Notes: generated by a model not told the origin, from the sequence alone. A stretch of DNA of 64,000 nt from Ardenticatenaceae bacterium (GCA_020634435.1 JACKBS010000004.1:1-64000), one strand, 5' to 3'; numbered from the stretch's first letter, positions 1-9,647 are shown. A program made the numbers and translations.

Positions 1-1
1 G

Positions 2-1240
2 ACTTTCATCTTGTTGGGCCTGCTCATTCTGGGCTTTGCCTTACCCCTAACAGCCCAATCACCAGCCCGTGCTACCGACGCTGGACCTACCACAAATCAG
101 GTCGCCGATACCACTGCCGAAACGGCATGGAACTTTGTCAACAGCGGGCAGCAGCTAACCATTGGCAAAACCAACAGCGTGGTCCTGGCCGACCTAAACG
201 GCAATGGCGATCTGCACATTTTGGAAAGCAACGATTTTTCCAATCGGCGTTGGACCAACGATGGCCACGGCGTCTTTTTCTTTTTGCCGACAAATTATGG
301 GACTGGGGGACAAGAATCGGCCGTTGCCGACCTCAACGGCGACGGCCATCTAGACTTTTTTGTGGCGCGAGGGCGGGTAACCCTGGCCGACACCGGCGAA
401 AATCAAGTCTGGCTGGCCGCAGAAAACAACTCGTTTATCACCTTCCAAAACAGCGGCCAACAGCTGGGCAATGCCAATAGTCGCGGCGTGGCTTTGGCCG
501 ACCTGAATGGAGATGGTTTTGTGGATGCCTTTGTCGCCAACAGCAGATACGGTGGCGATCCCCCGGTTAGTAACGCAAACACCGTGTGGTTTAACGACGG
601 CGCTGGCAATTTTAGCGACAGCGGTCAGCGGTTGGGTATCTCCGATTCGGAGGCGGTGGCTCTGGCAGATTTGAACGGAGATGGCTTTGTAGATGCGGCC
701 GTGGCTAATGGCGGTTCAACCACCCGGAGCAACAAGGTTTGGTTCAACGATGGCGATGGCAACTTCAGCGACAGCGGCCAAGACTTGGGCTTTGACTGGA
801 GCTGGGACGTGGTGATTGGCGATGTGAACGGGGATAGCCATCCAGACCTGATGTTTGGCACGTTCGGCGGCAATGCGCAGCTTTGGCTCAACAACGGCAG
901 TGGCGTCTTTAGCAACAGCGGGCAGCCCTTTGCCGATGGCCAAAGCGTGGCCCTGGGTGACCTGGATGGCGATAATGATCTCGATCTGGTCATCGGCAAG
1001 TCAAGCGTGGTGGGCAGCAACCAGGTATGGGAAAACGATGGCAGTGGTAACTTTACCAACAGCGGCCTGAGCCTGGGCAGCGAAGTTGTCTACGACATCG
1101 CTTTGGGCGATGTGGACCGTGACGGCGATTTAGACATTTTGTTTGCCGGTAATGGCAGCGATGAGGTGCTGTGGTTCAACCAGACGCCGCAGAATTTTGT
1201 GGTCGTCGCCACGATTTATTTGCCGCTGGTGATCCGATAG
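2..1240 (+). CDS. Secreted FG-GAP/VCBS seven-repeat beta-propeller protein (5' end outside the window)
   Basis: The frame is open to the left edge and begins inside a hydrophobic stretch (LLGLLILGFALPLTAQS) that looks like a signal peptide, so the true start lies upstream. About seven FG-GAP/VCBS repeats follow, each carrying a calcium-loop core such as DLNGDG, DVNGDS, DLDGDN or DVDRDG, spaced roughly 50-55 residues apart. Seven repeats suit one seven-bladed propeller of the integrin-alpha/VCBS type. The last residues, IYLPLVIR, match a tail shared with five other secreted proteins in this window. The protein is probably extracellular, binds calcium, and serves in surface adhesion or ligand binding; the ligand cannot be told. 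It heads a run of co-directional propeller genes. Unlike its neighbours it contains no ACGGCCGT octamer. Confidence 0.85.
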   Translation, partial: TFILLGLLILGFALPLTAQSPARATDAGPTTNQVADTTAETAWNFVNSGQQLTIGKTNSVVLADLNGNGDLHILESNDFSNRRWTNDGHGVFFFLPTNYGTGGQESAVADLNGDGHLDFFVARGRVTLADTGENQVWLAAENNSFITFQNSGQQLGNANSRGVALADLNGDGFVDAFVANSRYGGDPPVSNANTVWFNDGAGNFSDSGQRLGISDSEAVALADLNGDGFVDAAVANGGSTTRSNKVWFNDGDGNFSDSGQDLGFDWSWDVVIGDVNGDSHPDLMFGTFGGNAQLWLNNGSGVFSNSGQPFADGQSVALGDLDGDNDLDLVIGKSSVVGSNQVWENDGSGNFTNSGLSLGSEVVYDIALGDVDRDGDLDILFAGNGSDEVLWFNQTPQNFVVVATIYLPLVIR

Positions 1241-1294
1241 GTGAATGAAGGCACGGTTAAACAGTTAAAAAATCAAGCGTGACAAAGTATTGTA

Positions 1295-2689
1295 ATGAAA
1301 AAATCTAACCTTTTTATCTTAACTGTATCGTTAATGGCCCTCACGGCCGTTTCCCTGCGCAGTACACTCGTTTCTGCCACAACCAATCTGGTTTTGCGCC
1401 GTATTCCCCCAGCCATGAACAGCCAGGAGCCCAATGGGGAGTCGCTCATTCCCCAGATGTCGGCCAACGGCCGTTACATCATCTTTCACTCGGATGCCAA
1501 TAATCTGGTGCCCAACGACACCAACGATGCCACCGATGTTTTTCTGTATGACCGTGAGACCGCGAGCGTGACGCGTGTGTCATTAACGGCCAGCGGCGCA
1601 CAGGCGGTTAGCGACTCCTGCTGCCACTCGGATATTTCCGGTGACGGCCGTTACGTGGTATTCGCTTCTGGTTCACCCGACATGGATGATGTGGCCGGGC
1701 AAAACGGCTGGACCGACGTCTTTCTGCGCGACCAGCAAACGGGCACCCTGACGCAGATCAGCCACGCTTTTGACGGCACGGCCGCAAACAACGGCTCCTT
1801 CTCCCCCTCCATTTCCGCTGATGGCCAGCACGTCGTTTTTCAATCCTATGCCAGCAATTTGGTGACCAACGACACCAACAATACGGTGGACCTGTTTGTG
1901 TACACGGTGGCCACGCAAACGATCCACCTCGTCTCGGTGGCGCTGGACGGGAACAGCGGCAATGGCGCCAGCATCCTCTCTTACAACGATGCCGTTTCTG
2001 ATGACGGCCGTTTCATCGTCTTTTACTCGCTGGCGTCTAACCTGGTGACCAACGATACCAACCTGGCCCAGGATGTTTTTGTGCGCGACCGGGACGCCGA
2101 CGGCGACGGGATTTTAGACGAGACCGGCCCTGGCGAAGTAAGCACCCAGCTTGTTTCGGTAACCCCTGGCGGTGCGGCTGGGAATGGTAATTCCAACGCG
2201 CCATTTCTTTCGGGAAACGGCCGTTTTGTCGTCTTTTCTTCGCTGGCATCAGATCTGGTGCTGGGTGGCGACACCAATCCCGAATACGATCTCTTCCTGC
2301 GCGATATGACCAGCGGCGTCACGGAACTCCTTTCGGTATTGACCGATGGCAGCCAGTCGGAGGGTGCTTCATCGTATGGTGTGGTTTCGGAAGACGGCCG
2401 TTTTGTGGTCATGCAATCCGCCGCGGAGCTAACGGGCCTGGAACCCGATCTGTTCTACGACATCTTTTTGCGCGATCGGCAAACCGGCGTCACCACTTTG
2501 CTTTCGCAAAGCGCAGGGGATGGCCAACTGGGTTCGGGGTACCCAGACATAGCGGCGGATGGGTTGACGATCGTATTCCAATCATCCAGCCGCGACCTGG
2601 TGCCCAACGATACCAACAACGTCAGAGACCTGTTTTTGTACGATGTTGACCCCAATTTTTACCTGTACCTGCCCGCCATCCAAAAATAG
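1295..2689 (+). CDS. Secreted seven-repeat PD40 (TolB-like) beta-propeller protein
   Basis: A 464-residue protein with an N-terminal signal peptide (MKKSNLFILTVSLMALTAVS). Seven WD40-like/PD40 repeats of about 55 residues have the pattern [DN]GR-[YF]-VVF-x-S-x-A-x-NLV-x-NDTN-xxx-D-[VL]-F-[LV]-x-DR-xTG-xxx-[RL]-[VL]-S, enough for one seven-bladed propeller. The fourth blade carries an inserted acidic loop DRDADGDGILDE resembling a calcium-binding EF-hand or thrombospondin-3 loop. The C terminus is YLYLPAIQK. It is the first of three paralogues (next at 2734 and 4525) and probably arose by tandem duplication. The role is likely extracellular binding; no catalytic motif was seen. The ATG follows an AT-rich leader with a weak ribosome site. 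Confidence 0.85.
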   Translation: MKKSNLFILTVSLMALTAVSLRSTLVSATTNLVLRRIPPAMNSQEPNGESLIPQMSANGRYIIFHSDANNLVPNDTNDATDVFLYDRETASVTRVSLTASGAQAVSDSCCHSDISGDGRYVVFASGSPDMDDVAGQNGWTDVFLRDQQTGTLTQISHAFDGTAANNGSFSPSISADGQHVVFQSYASNLVTNDTNNTVDLFVYTVATQTIHLVSVALDGNSGNGASILSYNDAVSDDGRFIVFYSLASNLVTNDTNLAQDVFVRDRDADGDGILDETGPGEVSTQLVSVTPGGAAGNGNSNAPFLSGNGRFVVFSSLASDLVLGGDTNPEYDLFLRDMTSGVTELLSVLTDGSQSEGASSYGVVSEDGRFVVMQSAAELTGLEPDLFYDIFLRDRQTGVTTLLSQSAGDGQLGSGYPDIAADGLTIVFQSSSRDLVPNDTNNVRDLFLYDVDPNFYLYLPAIQK

Positions 2690-2733
2690 TGTCGTGGAAG
2701 CGTTCTGCCTGGAAATAGTGAGGAAATTGTTGA

Positions 2734-4173
2734 ATGCGTAAAATTCATTTTTTGTTGATTTGGTTCCTTTTTGGCTCGTTGATGGCATGGGGGGCGGCGG
2801 CGCAAGGCAGCGGCGTCACTTTGCTGAGCGTTCCCGGTGATTACACGGATGCGGTGATTGATAACTCCACGCTGTATCCGTCGCTGTCGGCCGACGGCCG
2901 TTACCTGGCCTTCCTCTCTAATGTTGCCACATTGGTGCCCAACGACACCAACGCCCTCGGCGATGCCTTTGTGCTGGACCGACAAACGGGGCAAATTGAG
3001 CGGGTATCGGTCACTTCGGCAGGAGCGCAGGCCGCTTTTGGTGCTTGCTGCGACGAATATACGGTGGTGATTTCGGGTAACGGCCGTTACGTGGCCTTCA
3101 GCAGCTTTTCCAATGATCTGGTACCAGACGACACCAACGTGGCCCAAGACATCTTTTTGCACGACCGGCAAACTGGCGTTACCAGCGTGGTGTCGGTGGA
3201 CAGCAGCGGCAATCCGGCCAACGGAAATTCTTACTACCCTTCGATTTCGGCAAACGGCCGTTTCATTGCCTTTGAATCCCAAGCGACGAATCTGATTAGT
3301 GATGATACCAATGGTTTTAAGGACGTGTATGTCCACGATACCCAAACTGGCCAGACGGTGCGCGTCTCCATGACCCACGACGGGCAGCAGAGCAACCACG
3401 ACAGCTTCATTACCATCAATCGCGCCATTTCAGATGACGGCCGTTTTGTTAGCTTCGATTCTTACGCCAGCAATCTGGTGCCCAACGACACCAACAGCGT
3501 GCGTGACGCGTTTGTGCATGACCGGGATGCCGATAATGACGGCATCTTTGACGAGCCCGGCGCGACGACCACCGTGCGCGTTTCCGTGGCGACGGATGGC
3601 ACAGAAGGGAATGGGCATTTGGCGGAATCGTATCAACCCGCGCTGGCGGGAAACGGCCGTTTTGTCACCTTCTACTCCTACGCCACCAACCTGGTTGCTG
3701 ATGACACCAATCTCACCCTGGACGTATTTGTGCGCGACCGCGACACCGATGCTGACGGCATTTTTGATGAGCCCGGCGCGGTGCTTACCGAGCGCGTGTC
3801 GGTGAGCAGCAGCGGTGGCCAGAGCAATGGCGGCTCAGGCTGGGGGAGTATGACGGCAGACGGCCGTTTCGTGACCTTCTACTCCTACGCCACCAACCTG
3901 ATTTCTGGGGTCAACGGCGCACAGCAGCAAATCTTTCTCCACGATCGCCAAACGGGAGAGACGATTCGCCTGAGCGAAACCAGCAGCGGTGACAATCCCA
4001 ACAACAACAGCAACGGCTCGATGATTGCTGCTGACGGTAATGTCGTCGCTTTCACTTCGCTGGCCAGCAATCTGGTAGACGGCGACACCAACGGCACCTA
4101 TGACGTTTTTCTCTATGACCCAACAGCTAGCCCAGTTAGCTACCAGCTCTACCTGCCGCTCGTCACGCGATAG
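2734..4173 (+). CDS. Secreted seven-repeat PD40 beta-propeller protein (paralogue 2)
   Basis: 479 residues: a signal peptide (about 1-27), seven PD40 repeats and the C-terminal tail LYLPLVTR. Repeats four and five each contain an acidic insert (DRDADNDGIFDEPG and DRDTDADGIFDEPG) spaced like calcium-binding DxDxDG loops. The repeat cores NLVPNDTN and DGRFVTFYSYATNL nearly match the proteins at 1295 and 4525. The gene starts 44 bp after the previous stop, and GAGG lies ahead of the ATG. Almost every [DN]GR at a blade start is encoded through the octamer ACGGCCGT, so the genome-wide octamer has become periodic here. Expected function is an extracellular binding scaffold. Confidence 0.85.
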   Translation: MRKIHFLLIWFLFGSLMAWGAAAQGSGVTLLSVPGDYTDAVIDNSTLYPSLSADGRYLAFLSNVATLVPNDTNALGDAFVLDRQTGQIERVSVTSAGAQAAFGACCDEYTVVISGNGRYVAFSSFSNDLVPDDTNVAQDIFLHDRQTGVTSVVSVDSSGNPANGNSYYPSISANGRFIAFESQATNLISDDTNGFKDVYVHDTQTGQTVRVSMTHDGQQSNHDSFITINRAISDDGRFVSFDSYASNLVPNDTNSVRDAFVHDRDADNDGIFDEPGATTTVRVSVATDGTEGNGHLAESYQPALAGNGRFVTFYSYATNLVADDTNLTLDVFVRDRDTDADGIFDEPGAVLTERVSVSSSGGQSNGGSGWGSMTADGRFVTFYSYATNLISGVNGAQQQIFLHDRQTGETIRLSETSSGDNPNNNSNGSMIAADGNVVAFTSLASNLVDGDTNGTYDVFLYDPTASPVSYQLYLPLVTR

Positions 4174-4177
4174 GTCA

Positions 4178-4196
4178 GTCGGATTGCCAATCCGAC
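4178..4196. repeat. Short dispersed palindrome (copy 1 of 2)
   Basis: A hairpin with arms GTCGGATT and AATCCGAC around GCC, followed by CCAC. The same element, differing only in the loop, is at 16208-16226. It lies just after the stop codon of the PD40 gene and may act in transcript end formation. Confidence 0.6.
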
Positions 4197-4207
4197 CCAC
4201 GAAAAAC

Positions 4208-4270
4208 AAATATCCGCAGATAGCACAGACGGTCCTATCTGCGAAATCTGTGTCATCTGTGGATATTTTT
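4208..4270. repeat. Imperfect inverted repeat of the CTGTG...TCTGTGGAT type
   Basis: The left arm AAATATCCGCAGATAGCACA is answered by a right arm ending CATCTGTGGATATTT, giving an imperfect hairpin of about 25 bp per side. Relatives sit at 14843-14901 and 46860-46905. It is non-coding and fills the spacer before the 58-residue membrane protein. Confidence 0.5.
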
Positions 4271-4288
4271 GAGAAAGGATAGTGTGAA

Positions 4289-4465
4289 ATGAAGCAAAGA
4301 AAACCAATGAATTTGGCTTTGGCCGTATTTTTGCTGGTCGCGGCATTTGTTGTATTTTGGGAAACCTTGCTGGCTGGCCCCAGTGCCCGTACTTTTTTGG
4401 CGATTGTCATGGTGATAACCAGCATCGTTTTGATCCGCCGTTGGTTTGTGGGCGAAACCACGTAA
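4289..4465 (+). CDS. Small two-helix membrane protein, 58 residues
   Basis: The ATG at 4289 follows GAGAAAGGA at ideal spacing and opens a 58-codon frame ending TAA at 4463. The product begins MKQRKPMN, then has a hydrophobic segment (about 8-28), a short polar turn (AGPSART) and a second hydrophobic segment (about 34-51), ending IRRWFVGETT. The positive N terminus and short loop suggest a helical hairpin in the membrane. I do not recognise a family. It lies between two large secreted propeller genes in the same direction and could be an accessory for their export or anchoring, but that is only context. Confidence 0.6.
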   Translation: MKQRKPMNLALAVFLLVAAFVVFWETLLAGPSARTFLAIVMVITSIVLIRRWFVGETT

Positions 4466-4524
4466 GGGTGCCGCATAAAGTCGGCGATTTATTGATTTTC
4501 CATGTTGATTGAAGGAGCAGAAGC

Positions 4525-7500
4525 GTGCGCGCAAAGATTTTCTTTTTTATTGTTTTGGCAATTTTTTTGATGGCCGCAGGTGGCGACCAGAACTGGTTGG
4601 CTGAGGCCCAAATCACGGCCGTTTCTACCACCACCCGTCTTTCTGTTAGCAGTAGCGGCACGCAGGCTGACTCGGCCTCCACGGAACCGGTGGCGTCGGC
4701 CGACGGCCGTTTTGTCGCCTTTTCCTCTGGAGCCACCAACCTGGTGAGCGGCGTGAGCGGCTTCCAGGTTTATTTGCGCGATCGAGACAGCGACGCCGAC
4801 AACGTTTTTGACGAGCCAGGCAGCGTCAGCACCACGCTCATCTCCATGAACGATGCCGGAAATGCAGCCAATATATCGGCAGCGAACCCGGCCATCTCGG
4901 CCGACGGCCGTTACGTCGCCTTTGCCTCGGCCGCCACCAATCTGCACCCCAACGCCACGGACACCGCCTACGACATTTTTGTGCGGGACCGCCAGACCGG
5001 CACCACAATGCACGTTTCCAAAAGCAGCGCCGGGGTGGATGCCAATCAGCAAACCGGTTCCCCATCCATTTCTGCCGACGGCCGTTACGTGGTTTTCCAC
5101 AGCTGGGCCGACAATCTAACCCCGCTAGACACCAACGGCTGGCCCGACGTGTTTCTGCACGACCGGGATGTGGATAATGACGGCATTTTTGATGAGCCCG
5201 GCCAGGTGCTTACCCGGCGCATTTCCGTGGGCATGGGCAGCACCAACACCGACAATCGTTCGGACTCTCCCGTGATTTCGGCCGATGGCAGCACCATCGT
5301 CTTTGCCTCAATGGCCAGCAACCTGGTGCCTGGCGACACCTCCAACAGTTGGGACGTGTTCATCAGCGACATCAGCGGCAGCAACATCCAGCGCATTTCG
5401 GTTTCCACCAGCGGCGGCCAGGCGGATGGTGATTCTGGGAACGCGGTTGTTTACAAGATTGGGGTTTCCAGCAACGGCCGTTTCATCACCTTTGAATCGG
5501 CTGCCACCAATATGGTCAGCCCCGCCACCGACGGCCTCAATAACATCTTCCGCTACGACCGGGACAGCGACGAAGACGGGATCTTTGATGAGCCGGGTAG
5601 CACCGCCATGCTGCGCGTTTCGGTGCCTTTTAGCGGCACGCAGATCAACGACAATGCGTTTTACCCGGCCATTTCAGGGAACGGCCGTTACATCGCCTAC
5701 CAATCTGCCGCCAGCAATATTGTGGATTTGCCCAACAACTTCACCGCCGATGTGTACGTGTACGACGCCACCACCGGCACCACCCGCCTGGCATCGGTGG
5801 CCAGCGAAGGCTGGCAGGGTAACTTCGACAGCATTCAACCAGCGCTGGACGACAGTGGTCAGCAAGCCTTCTTCTCCTCTCGGGCCACCAACTTTGTTGG
5901 GTTCATTGGCGATAGCAACGACGTGAATGACATCTTTGTCAATATGGCCGAAAACCTTGAGCCGTTCCCGGTTGTTAACTGGCAGCGGCAGCTCATCGAA
6001 ACGCGCGGTTTTGCCGGGCAGTTTAGCGATCTGGTGCTGGATGCCAACAACCATCCCCACGTAGCCTACGTGCGCGACGAAGGGTTCAGCAGCGATTTGC
6101 TTTATGCTCATTGGGATGGCGTCACCTGGCAAAAAGAGCTGGTGGATAAGGATATTTTAGTGGGCGACGAGGTCAGTTTGCTACTGGATGCCCAGCAGCG
6201 CCCCCACATCGTCTACCACGACGGCCACAACCAGGATTTGTATTACGCCTATTTTGATGGCACCGCCTGGCAAAAAACAAGCCTGGTAACGGTAGGAAGC
6301 GTAGGCCGCTTTAATAACATTGCCCTCACCAGTGCGGGGCTGGCCATCACCTATCTGGACGAAACGCAGGGCGGCATATATATCCTGTTTGGTGGCGTTG
6401 ATGGGCTGAACTTTGGCTTTCCGCGCCTCGTGGCCACAACCAGTACGTTGGCCCAACATGGCCTGGCGGTGAACAGCAGCGGCCTGCCGCGCGTCTCCTA
6501 CCATGATTCGGTGAATGGCGATTTGCGCCTGGCAACCTATGTGAACACCACCACCTGGACCACCGAGCTGGTGGCCGATTTTGCCAACATTGGCGTTACC
6601 AGCAGCCTGGCCTACGACAGCAGCGACCAGCCGCACATTGCCGCCACCACTTTCTACGACGGCCGTTATATTTTGAGCTACCACACCCGCAGCAACGGCA
6701 GTTGGGTGGAAGAAACGGTGGCTGCCGATGTGAACAAAAGTTTGGGCCGTTTTCACGCGCTGGCTTTGGATAGCAACGGCCGTCCCGTCATTGCCTATGT
6801 GAATGATACAGACACCACCTTGCTGCTGGCGCGCCGCATCTCCTCGGACAACTGGCAAACAGAAACGATCGACAGCGACAAGGTGATCCGGCTTGGCGGG
6901 CTGGCCCTCACCACCGACGACACGCCGTTTGTGAGTTATTTTGAAAATCGTTACAACGACCTGATTGTTTCCGGCGGCGGCCCCGATTGGCAAACCCGAC
7001 TGGTGTACAACAACCTGAGCCAGCCGAACCATTTCCCCTCGCTGGCGCTGAATGGTCATACCCCCGCCGTGGGTTTTCACACCGAATCTTCGCAGCCGCT
7101 GTCGATCCAGTTTACGCCCTGGAATGGCACTGCCTGGCCAGCCCAGATAGTGGAATTGGGCGCGGATCAAACCATCATGGCCCCGCTGGTTTATGATGGC
7201 AGTGGTCAGCCGTACATGGCTTATTACGACGTGGCCAGCCGCGAAGTGCGCCTGACGACCCTGACCACCAACATTTGGGTAGAGGAGACGGCGCTGGTGC
7301 TGCCCGCCGGGATGACCATCGGCCCAGACATGGTGCTGCTGCTGGTTGGCCAGGAAGCGCAGCCAACGCTGGCGTTTAGCACCTACAGCGCCGCCGAAGG
7401 TGCCAGGTTGGTGATCGCGCAAAAGTTTGCTGGCGGGTGGGACGATACGGCAACGGCCGTTCCCAACCATACCTCGCCCATCTCACCTTTGGCTGCCGAT

Positions 7501-8631
7501 TATCGGTACGGCGGCAGCGTGGGCATTGTGTACGCCAACAGCGTTACCAACAGCGTGCATGAAGCGGTGTACGACGGCCAATGGCTCGATACCGAAATTG
7601 CCAGTGGCGTCTCGGCGACCGATGTGGCAACGGCCGTTTCCCGGCGGCGTTTAGGGGATGGCACCCCGGCCAACACGCCAACGGCCGCTTACTACGATGA
7701 TACGGCCAACCAACTTGTCTACCTGGAAAAAGATGCCAGCACGCAAACCTGGGCGGCGCATCCGGTGGGCACACCTGCCGCGCCCGTGGAATCGCTGTCG
7801 TTGGCGCTGCTGAACAACGCCGCCACGCGGCCCCGCATCGCCGTCATCACTACCGACAACGCCGTGCGCCTTTTCAGCGCCGACGGCGACAGTTTTAATT
7901 GGGTAGAAGAGAGTGTGGTGGCGGCAGGAACGGCCGTACGCGCCCAAGTCAATCTCGCGTTTGGCGACCGGGAACGGTTGACCTATCTGGAGAACGGTTT
8001 TGTTTGGCACGCCTTCCGCACCGCCACAACTTTGGCCCCGGTGGTTCCCGCCGAGTCAGCTGGTATTGCCGGTGGGCTCCATCCTTCGTTTTGCATTTGC
8101 CTTTTCAGCTACAGTTGGTGTGCTGGGGAAAACCGGATGGAACGACCATCGGGCGCAGATGCCGAGGAAAAAGTGGCCGGGACAACGGCCGTTTCCGGAG
8201 CCATCAATAACGATGGTCCCGTGTTTGGCGCACTCACGCAGCTGTTTTTAGCCACGCCCGAGGGCACGGCTTTTGCAGAAACCTACCTTGCCCACGATTA
8301 CGAGCTGGTGGCGATCTTGTTCAACGATCCGCTGCTCACGTATGACGCTTTCCGCACGCTGGAAAACCTGACGCCGGGCTTGACTGCCTTCACCGAAGGG
8401 CGCGGCAGCCAGGTGGTCATCGATCAGGCGTTGATGGACCAGGCGTTGGACATTTGGCAGCGGGTAGCAGTGCAGGCTGGCCCTGAATTGGCCGGTGTCA
8501 TCAACCAATACCTGACAGACACCCACAATTTACAAGATTACGTGGGGCTGACTTTCGATGAGTGGGCGGCAACGCTGGGGGTTAACCCGCCGGACCCGCT
8601 AACGGTTTATCTGCCGCTGGTGCAGCGCTAA
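4525..8631 (+). CDS. Giant secreted protein: PD40 propeller plus BNR-like repeats
   Basis: 1368 residues from a GTG preceded by AAGGAG. A signal peptide (about 1-28) is followed by seven PD40 repeats (about 35-480), several with acidic inserts such as DRDSDEDGIFDEPG. Residues about 490-1170 form a second repeat region of short blades, for example YHDGHNQDLYYAYFDG-x-WQK, resembling BNR/sialidase-like propellers; no sialidase active-site set could be assigned. A Cys-containing stretch (FCICLFSYSWC, near residue 1190) leads into a helical C-terminal domain (about 1230-1355) and the tail VYLPLVQR. It is the third PD40 paralogue in tandem. The Cys-rich stretch differs in composition from what surrounds it; a compensated frameshift is possible but the frame stays open. 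Likely a surface adhesin or binding protein. Confidence 0.82.
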   Translation: MRAKIFFFIVLAIFLMAAGGDQNWLAEAQITAVSTTTRLSVSSSGTQADSASTEPVASADGRFVAFSSGATNLVSGVSGFQVYLRDRDSDADNVFDEPGSVSTTLISMNDAGNAANISAANPAISADGRYVAFASAATNLHPNATDTAYDIFVRDRQTGTTMHVSKSSAGVDANQQTGSPSISADGRYVVFHSWADNLTPLDTNGWPDVFLHDRDVDNDGIFDEPGQVLTRRISVGMGSTNTDNRSDSPVISADGSTIVFASMASNLVPGDTSNSWDVFISDISGSNIQRISVSTSGGQADGDSGNAVVYKIGVSSNGRFITFESAATNMVSPATDGLNNIFRYDRDSDEDGIFDEPGSTAMLRVSVPFSGTQINDNAFYPAISGNGRYIAYQSAASNIVDLPNNFTADVYVYDATTGTTRLASVASEGWQGNFDSIQPALDDSGQQAFFSSRATNFVGFIGDSNDVNDIFVNMAENLEPFPVVNWQRQLIETRGFAGQFSDLVLDANNHPHVAYVRDEGFSSDLLYAHWDGVTWQKELVDKDILVGDEVSLLLDAQQRPHIVYHDGHNQDLYYAYFDGTAWQKTSLVTVGSVGRFNNIALTSAGLAITYLDETQGGIYILFGGVDGLNFGFPRLVATTSTLAQHGLAVNSSGLPRVSYHDSVNGDLRLATYVNTTTWTTELVADFANIGVTSSLAYDSSDQPHIAATTFYDGRYILSYHTRSNGSWVEETVAADVNKSLGRFHALALDSNGRPVIAYVNDTDTTLLLARRISSDNWQTETIDSDKVIRLGGLALTTDDTPFVSYFENRYNDLIVSGGGPDWQTRLVYNNLSQPNHFPSLALNGHTPAVGFHTESSQPLSIQFTPWNGTAWPAQIVELGADQTIMAPLVYDGSGQPYMAYYDVASREVRLTTLTTNIWVEETALVLPAGMTIGPDMVLLLVGQEAQPTLAFSTYSAAEGARLVIAQKFAGGWDDTATAVPNHTSPISPLAADYRYGGSVGIVYANSVTNSVHEAVYDGQWLDTEIASGVSATDVATAVSRRRLGDGTPANTPTAAYYDDTANQLVYLEKDASTQTWAAHPVGTPAAPVESLSLALLNNAATRPRIAVITTDNAVRLFSADGDSFNWVEESVVAAGTAVRAQVNLAFGDRERLTYLENGFVWHAFRTATTLAPVVPAESAGIAGGLHPSFCICLFSYSWCAGENRMERPSGADAEEKVAGTTAVSGAINNDGPVFGALTQLFLATPEGTAFAETYLAHDYELVAILFNDPLLTYDAFRTLENLTPGLTAFTEGRGSQVVIDQALMDQALDIWQRVAVQAGPELAGVINQYLTDTHNLQDYVGLTFDEWAATLGVNPPDPLTVYLPLVQR

Positions 8632-8642
8632 AAGCTGATTTT

Positions 8643-8694
8643 CTGTTTATGGGAACCAAACATTGGGTTGTGAGCGTTTAGGTGTTGGATGGCT
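8643..8694. repeat. Diverged repeat upstream of a lipoprotein gene (copy A)
   Basis: TTCTGTTTATGGGAACCAAAC, then a T-rich/G-rich tract, closely resembles 9814-9866 (TTCTGTTGGGGAACCAAAC...). Both copies lie 100-150 bp ahead of lipoprotein genes on the plus strand, so a shared promoter or regulatory segment from a local duplication is plausible. Confidence 0.4.
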
Positions 8695-8802
8695 GCCCGC
8701 AGCGGTCCAACATCTATCAATTTTGTAATGCGAAGTATGAATAAACGACCCAACGGCCGTTCCTGTCGCCCGACAATCTTCGTCCCAACATGTACTGGAG
8801 TT

Positions 8803-9603
8803 ATGATGAAAAAAATAGCAGCTATTTGTATTTTGTTTCTTATCACCGCCTGCACTTTCCTGCCCTCGTCCGAATCAACCCCGGAGCCAGATTCAGAGTC
8901 GGGCATCTCCCAGGCGTCTGCCTCGGAATTGGCCTGGGATCATGATCCCGAAGCGCTGATCATCCAGGCATTTGCCGACATTGGCGGGTCGGCCCCGACG
9001 GCGGCCCTGATCAACCAGCTTTTTGCAGCCCAGGTTTGGGGCGACGGCCGTATCATCTGGGTCACCTGGACCGACGATTTTCAGCGGCAGGTGTGGCAGG
9101 GCCAGCTAAGCGAAGCCGAGATGGCTGACCTGTTGGAAACCATTGACGATAAAGGGTTCTTTCGCCTGAAAGCTCGCTACTCGCCCCGCGAAAATGTGAT
9201 GGATGGCAGCACCATCGGCATCAAAGTTTATTTGCTTGAACGGTCGCAAGAAGTAAGCGAATACGACAGCGGGGCACCGGACAGATTCCATGAACTGTTT
9301 GATTTGCTCATCTCTGGCGCAGGCGCTGAAGGCGTGCCCTATTTGCCGCAGTCGGGTCAACTCACGGCCCGAGAGATTGAATTCGATGAGTGGCGGGAGC
9401 AACCAGAGCGGCCCATTTGGGATGCGGCGGCCCTGGGGGTGGATTTGCATGAGGCTGAGAGCCTTTGGCTTGAAGGCGATGCCCTCTTACGGGCCTGGGA
9501 AGTGGTGAATGAGAACCCTCGATTCCCCATCGTTGAGCAGGACGACAGCTATTTTGAGCTGCACCTTCGGCTGCCCGAGTTAGGCGTCATGGCTCCGCGA
9601 TAA
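8803..9603 (+). CDS. Lipoprotein of unknown function
   Basis: 266 residues from the ATG at 8803 (tandem ATGATG, GGAG 7 bp upstream). An upstream extension of the frame lacks a ribosome site. The N terminus MMKKIAAICILFLITAC is a lipoprotein signal with lipobox ITAC, followed by an acidic Ser/Pro linker. The mature domain contains WVTWTDDFQRQVWQGQLSEAEM and a later helical part ending HLRLPELGVMAPR. I do not recognise the family. It is expected on the outer face of the cytoplasmic membrane. It lies downstream of the giant propeller gene and upstream of a tiny membrane protein. Confidence 0.75.
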   Translation: MMKKIAAICILFLITACTFLPSSESTPEPDSESGISQASASELAWDHDPEALIIQAFADIGGSAPTAALINQLFAAQVWGDGRIIWVTWTDDFQRQVWQGQLSEAEMADLLETIDDKGFFRLKARYSPRENVMDGSTIGIKVYLLERSQEVSEYDSGAPDRFHELFDLLISGAGAEGVPYLPQSGQLTAREIEFDEWREQPERPIWDAAALGVDLHEAESLWLEGDALLRAWEVVNENPRFPIVEQDDSYFELHLRLPELGVMAPR

Positions 9604-9647
9604 TGATGATTCACATTACCCGTATACCGTTAAAAAAAGGAGAAATA

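Noticed and set aside
6181..7470. 429-codon frame on the minus strand
   Set aside because: Shadow of the repeat-rich giant propeller gene. Its product is Gly/Gln/His-rich with no recognisable domain.
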